This document shows, piece by piece, positions 13,008 through 13,881 of a stretch of DNA of 13,881 bases. Position numbers and translations under genes: made by a program. Each line of letters opens with the position of its first letter. The first letter of the stretch is position 1. The DNA lies in contig URNQ01000028.1 in the NCBI GenBank assembly GCA_900549245.1, positions 1 through 13,881 on the forward strand. The letters run 5' to 3'. The DNA is from an uncultured Collinsella sp. GTDB taxonomy: Bacteria; Actinomycetota; Coriobacteriia; Coriobacteriales; Coriobacteriaceae. The notes under the pieces are model-generated. The model did no database searches, was not told the DNA's origin, and was given only the letters and a program-made list of their open reading frames with translations.

Positions 13008-13881
13008 TGGCAGATACCAACGAGCGTACTCCGCTGCTGAAGGTCGAGCACCTCTCTAAGGAGTTTCCCGCTGAGTCCGGCATGTTCGCCAAGCGCTTCT
13101 CCAAGCGTGTCGTCTCTGCTGTGAATGACATTTCGTTCGAGATTTATCCGGGCGAGACCTTTGGCCTGGTCGGCGAGTCTGGTTGCGGTAAGTCCACCAC
13201 GGGCCGCACCATCATGCGCCTGACCAAGCCGACGGCCGGCAAAGTGTTCTTCCAGGGCAAAGATGTTGCCGAGATGAGCAAGCATGAGATCAAGGACATG
13301 CGTCGCGAGATGCAGTTCATCTTCCAGGACCCCTATGCTTCGCTCAATCCTCGTATGACCATTGGCGAGATCGTCTCCGAGCCCATGACCATTCATGGCG
13401 TGGGTACCAAGGAGGAGCGTATTGAGCGCGTCCGCGAGCTGCTTGACGTCGTCGGCCTGAACCCCGAGCACATCAACCGCTATCCGCACGAGTTCTCGGG
13501 CGGTCAGCGTCAGCGTGTCGGCATCGCCCGCGCGTTCGCTCTGAAGCCCAAGCTGATCATCTGCGACGAGCCCGTTTCCGCTCTGGATGTTTCTATTCAG
13601 GCCCAGGTTCTGAACCTGCTCAAGGAACTTCAGGACAAGTTTGGTACGGCGTATCTGTTTATCGCCCACGACCTGTCCGTTGTGCAGCACATCTCCGATC
13701 GCGTTGCCGTTATGTATCTGGGCAAGATGGTCGAGGTTTCGGACTGGAAGACGCTCTACAGCGAGCCTCACCATCCGTACACACAGTCGCTGCTGTCTGC
13801 CGTGCCGGTTCCCGATCCTGATATCCAGAAGACCCGCAAGCGCATCATCCTCGCCGGCGATCCGCCGTCGCCGCTGGATCC
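13007..13881 (+). CDS. oppF: Peptide ABC transporter ATP-binding protein, OppF/DppF type, 3' truncated by window edge
   Basis: The frame is open from ATG 13007 to the window end, giving 291 complete codons plus two bases; the family is usually about 310-350 residues. It is the second ATPase of the importer. Walker A GESGCGKS (56-63), Q-loop Gln107 in IFQDPYASLNP, signature FSGGQRQ (163-169), Walker B LIICDEP (183-189), ALDV and switch His221 are intact. HPYTQSLLSAVPVPDP (256-271) opens the C-terminal extension, cut just after AGDPPSP. YASLNPR rather than MTSLNP distinguishes OppF from OppD. GGGAGG (12992-12997) lies 9 bases before the start inside oppD. The TAATG overlap with oppD indicates coupling. 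Any genes after oppF and the operon terminator are outside the window. Confidence 0.94.
   Translation, partial: MADTNERTPLLKVEHLSKEFPAESGMFAKRFSKRVVSAVNDISFEIYPGETFGLVGESGCGKSTTGRTIMRLTKPTAGKVFFQGKDVAEMSKHEIKDMRREMQFIFQDPYASLNPRMTIGEIVSEPMTIHGVGTKEERIERVRELLDVVGLNPEHINRYPHEFSGGQRQRVGIARAFALKPKLIICDEPVSALDVSIQAQVLNLLKELQDKFGTAYLFIAHDLSVVQHISDRVAVMYLGKMVEVSDWKTLYSEPHHPYTQSLLSAVPVPDPDIQKTRKRIILAGDPPSPLD

Noticed and set aside
1..13881. CRISPR arrays, tRNA or rRNA genes, insertion sequences, phage genes or toxin-antitoxin pairs
   Set aside because: Reading the spacers on both strands showed no regular repeat-spacer pattern, no cloverleaf, no transposase or terminal inverted repeats; nearly all bases are explained by the listed genes and short regulatory regions.
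13876..13881. GGATCC at the very end of the window
   Set aside because: A restriction-site hexamer at the edge might hint at a cloning boundary, but the oppF frame runs through it normally and a chance occurrence in GC-rich DNA is likely.

Overview
The window is an ordinary-looking but information-rich piece of a high-GC, probably actinobacterial chromosome. All recognised genes are on the + strand. The order rapZ - whiA - gap - pgk - tpiA - (gpmI) - secG matches the conserved actinobacterial/Gram-positive block. The Arg in the RapZ P-loop and the strong GAG/AAG/CTC codon preference also fit. A gut or mucosal Coriobacteriia member (Collinsella/Olsenella-like) is my best guess, since a sialic-acid pathway gene and a peptide importer flank the block. 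That assignment is inference from gene order and composition, not from a database match.

Layout. (1) 1-643: the 3' part of nanE (ManNAc-6-P epimerase) and its intrinsic terminator. (2) 657-2513: rapZ and whiA, nearly abutting; yvcK, which usually lies between them, is absent. (3) 2514-7442: an AT-rich promoter region with a perfect 14-bp palindrome. It is followed by lower glycolysis: gap, a terminator, then the tightly packed pgk-tpiA-gpmI cluster ending in a strong terminator. (4) 7443-7853: secG (SecYEG accessory subunit) with its own promoter-like region and terminator. (5) 7854-13881: an oligopeptide/dipeptide ABC importer. It comprises the lipoprotein receptor oppA, two intergenic hairpins, then oppB, oppC, oppD and oppF, with oppF cut by the window end.

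How the genes work together. gap, pgk and gpmI carry glyceraldehyde-3-P to 2-phosphoglycerate, with tpiA feeding triose-P; enolase is not in the window. The glycolytic genes show the extreme codon bias of highly expressed proteins. The opp genes form a complete permease: one binding lipoprotein, two membrane proteins and two ATPases. The hairpins after oppA would let the receptor be made in excess of the membrane complex. rapZ and whiA are a nucleotide-binding regulator and a DNA-binding regulator whose targets cannot be read from the window.

I found no tRNA, rRNA, CRISPR array, insertion sequence or prophage gene, and no clear evidence of an undescribed system. The points most worth checking are the missing yvcK, the palindrome before gap, the possible attenuator before rapZ, the acidic Asp-rich insert in OppB and the Tat-like lipoprotein signal of OppA.
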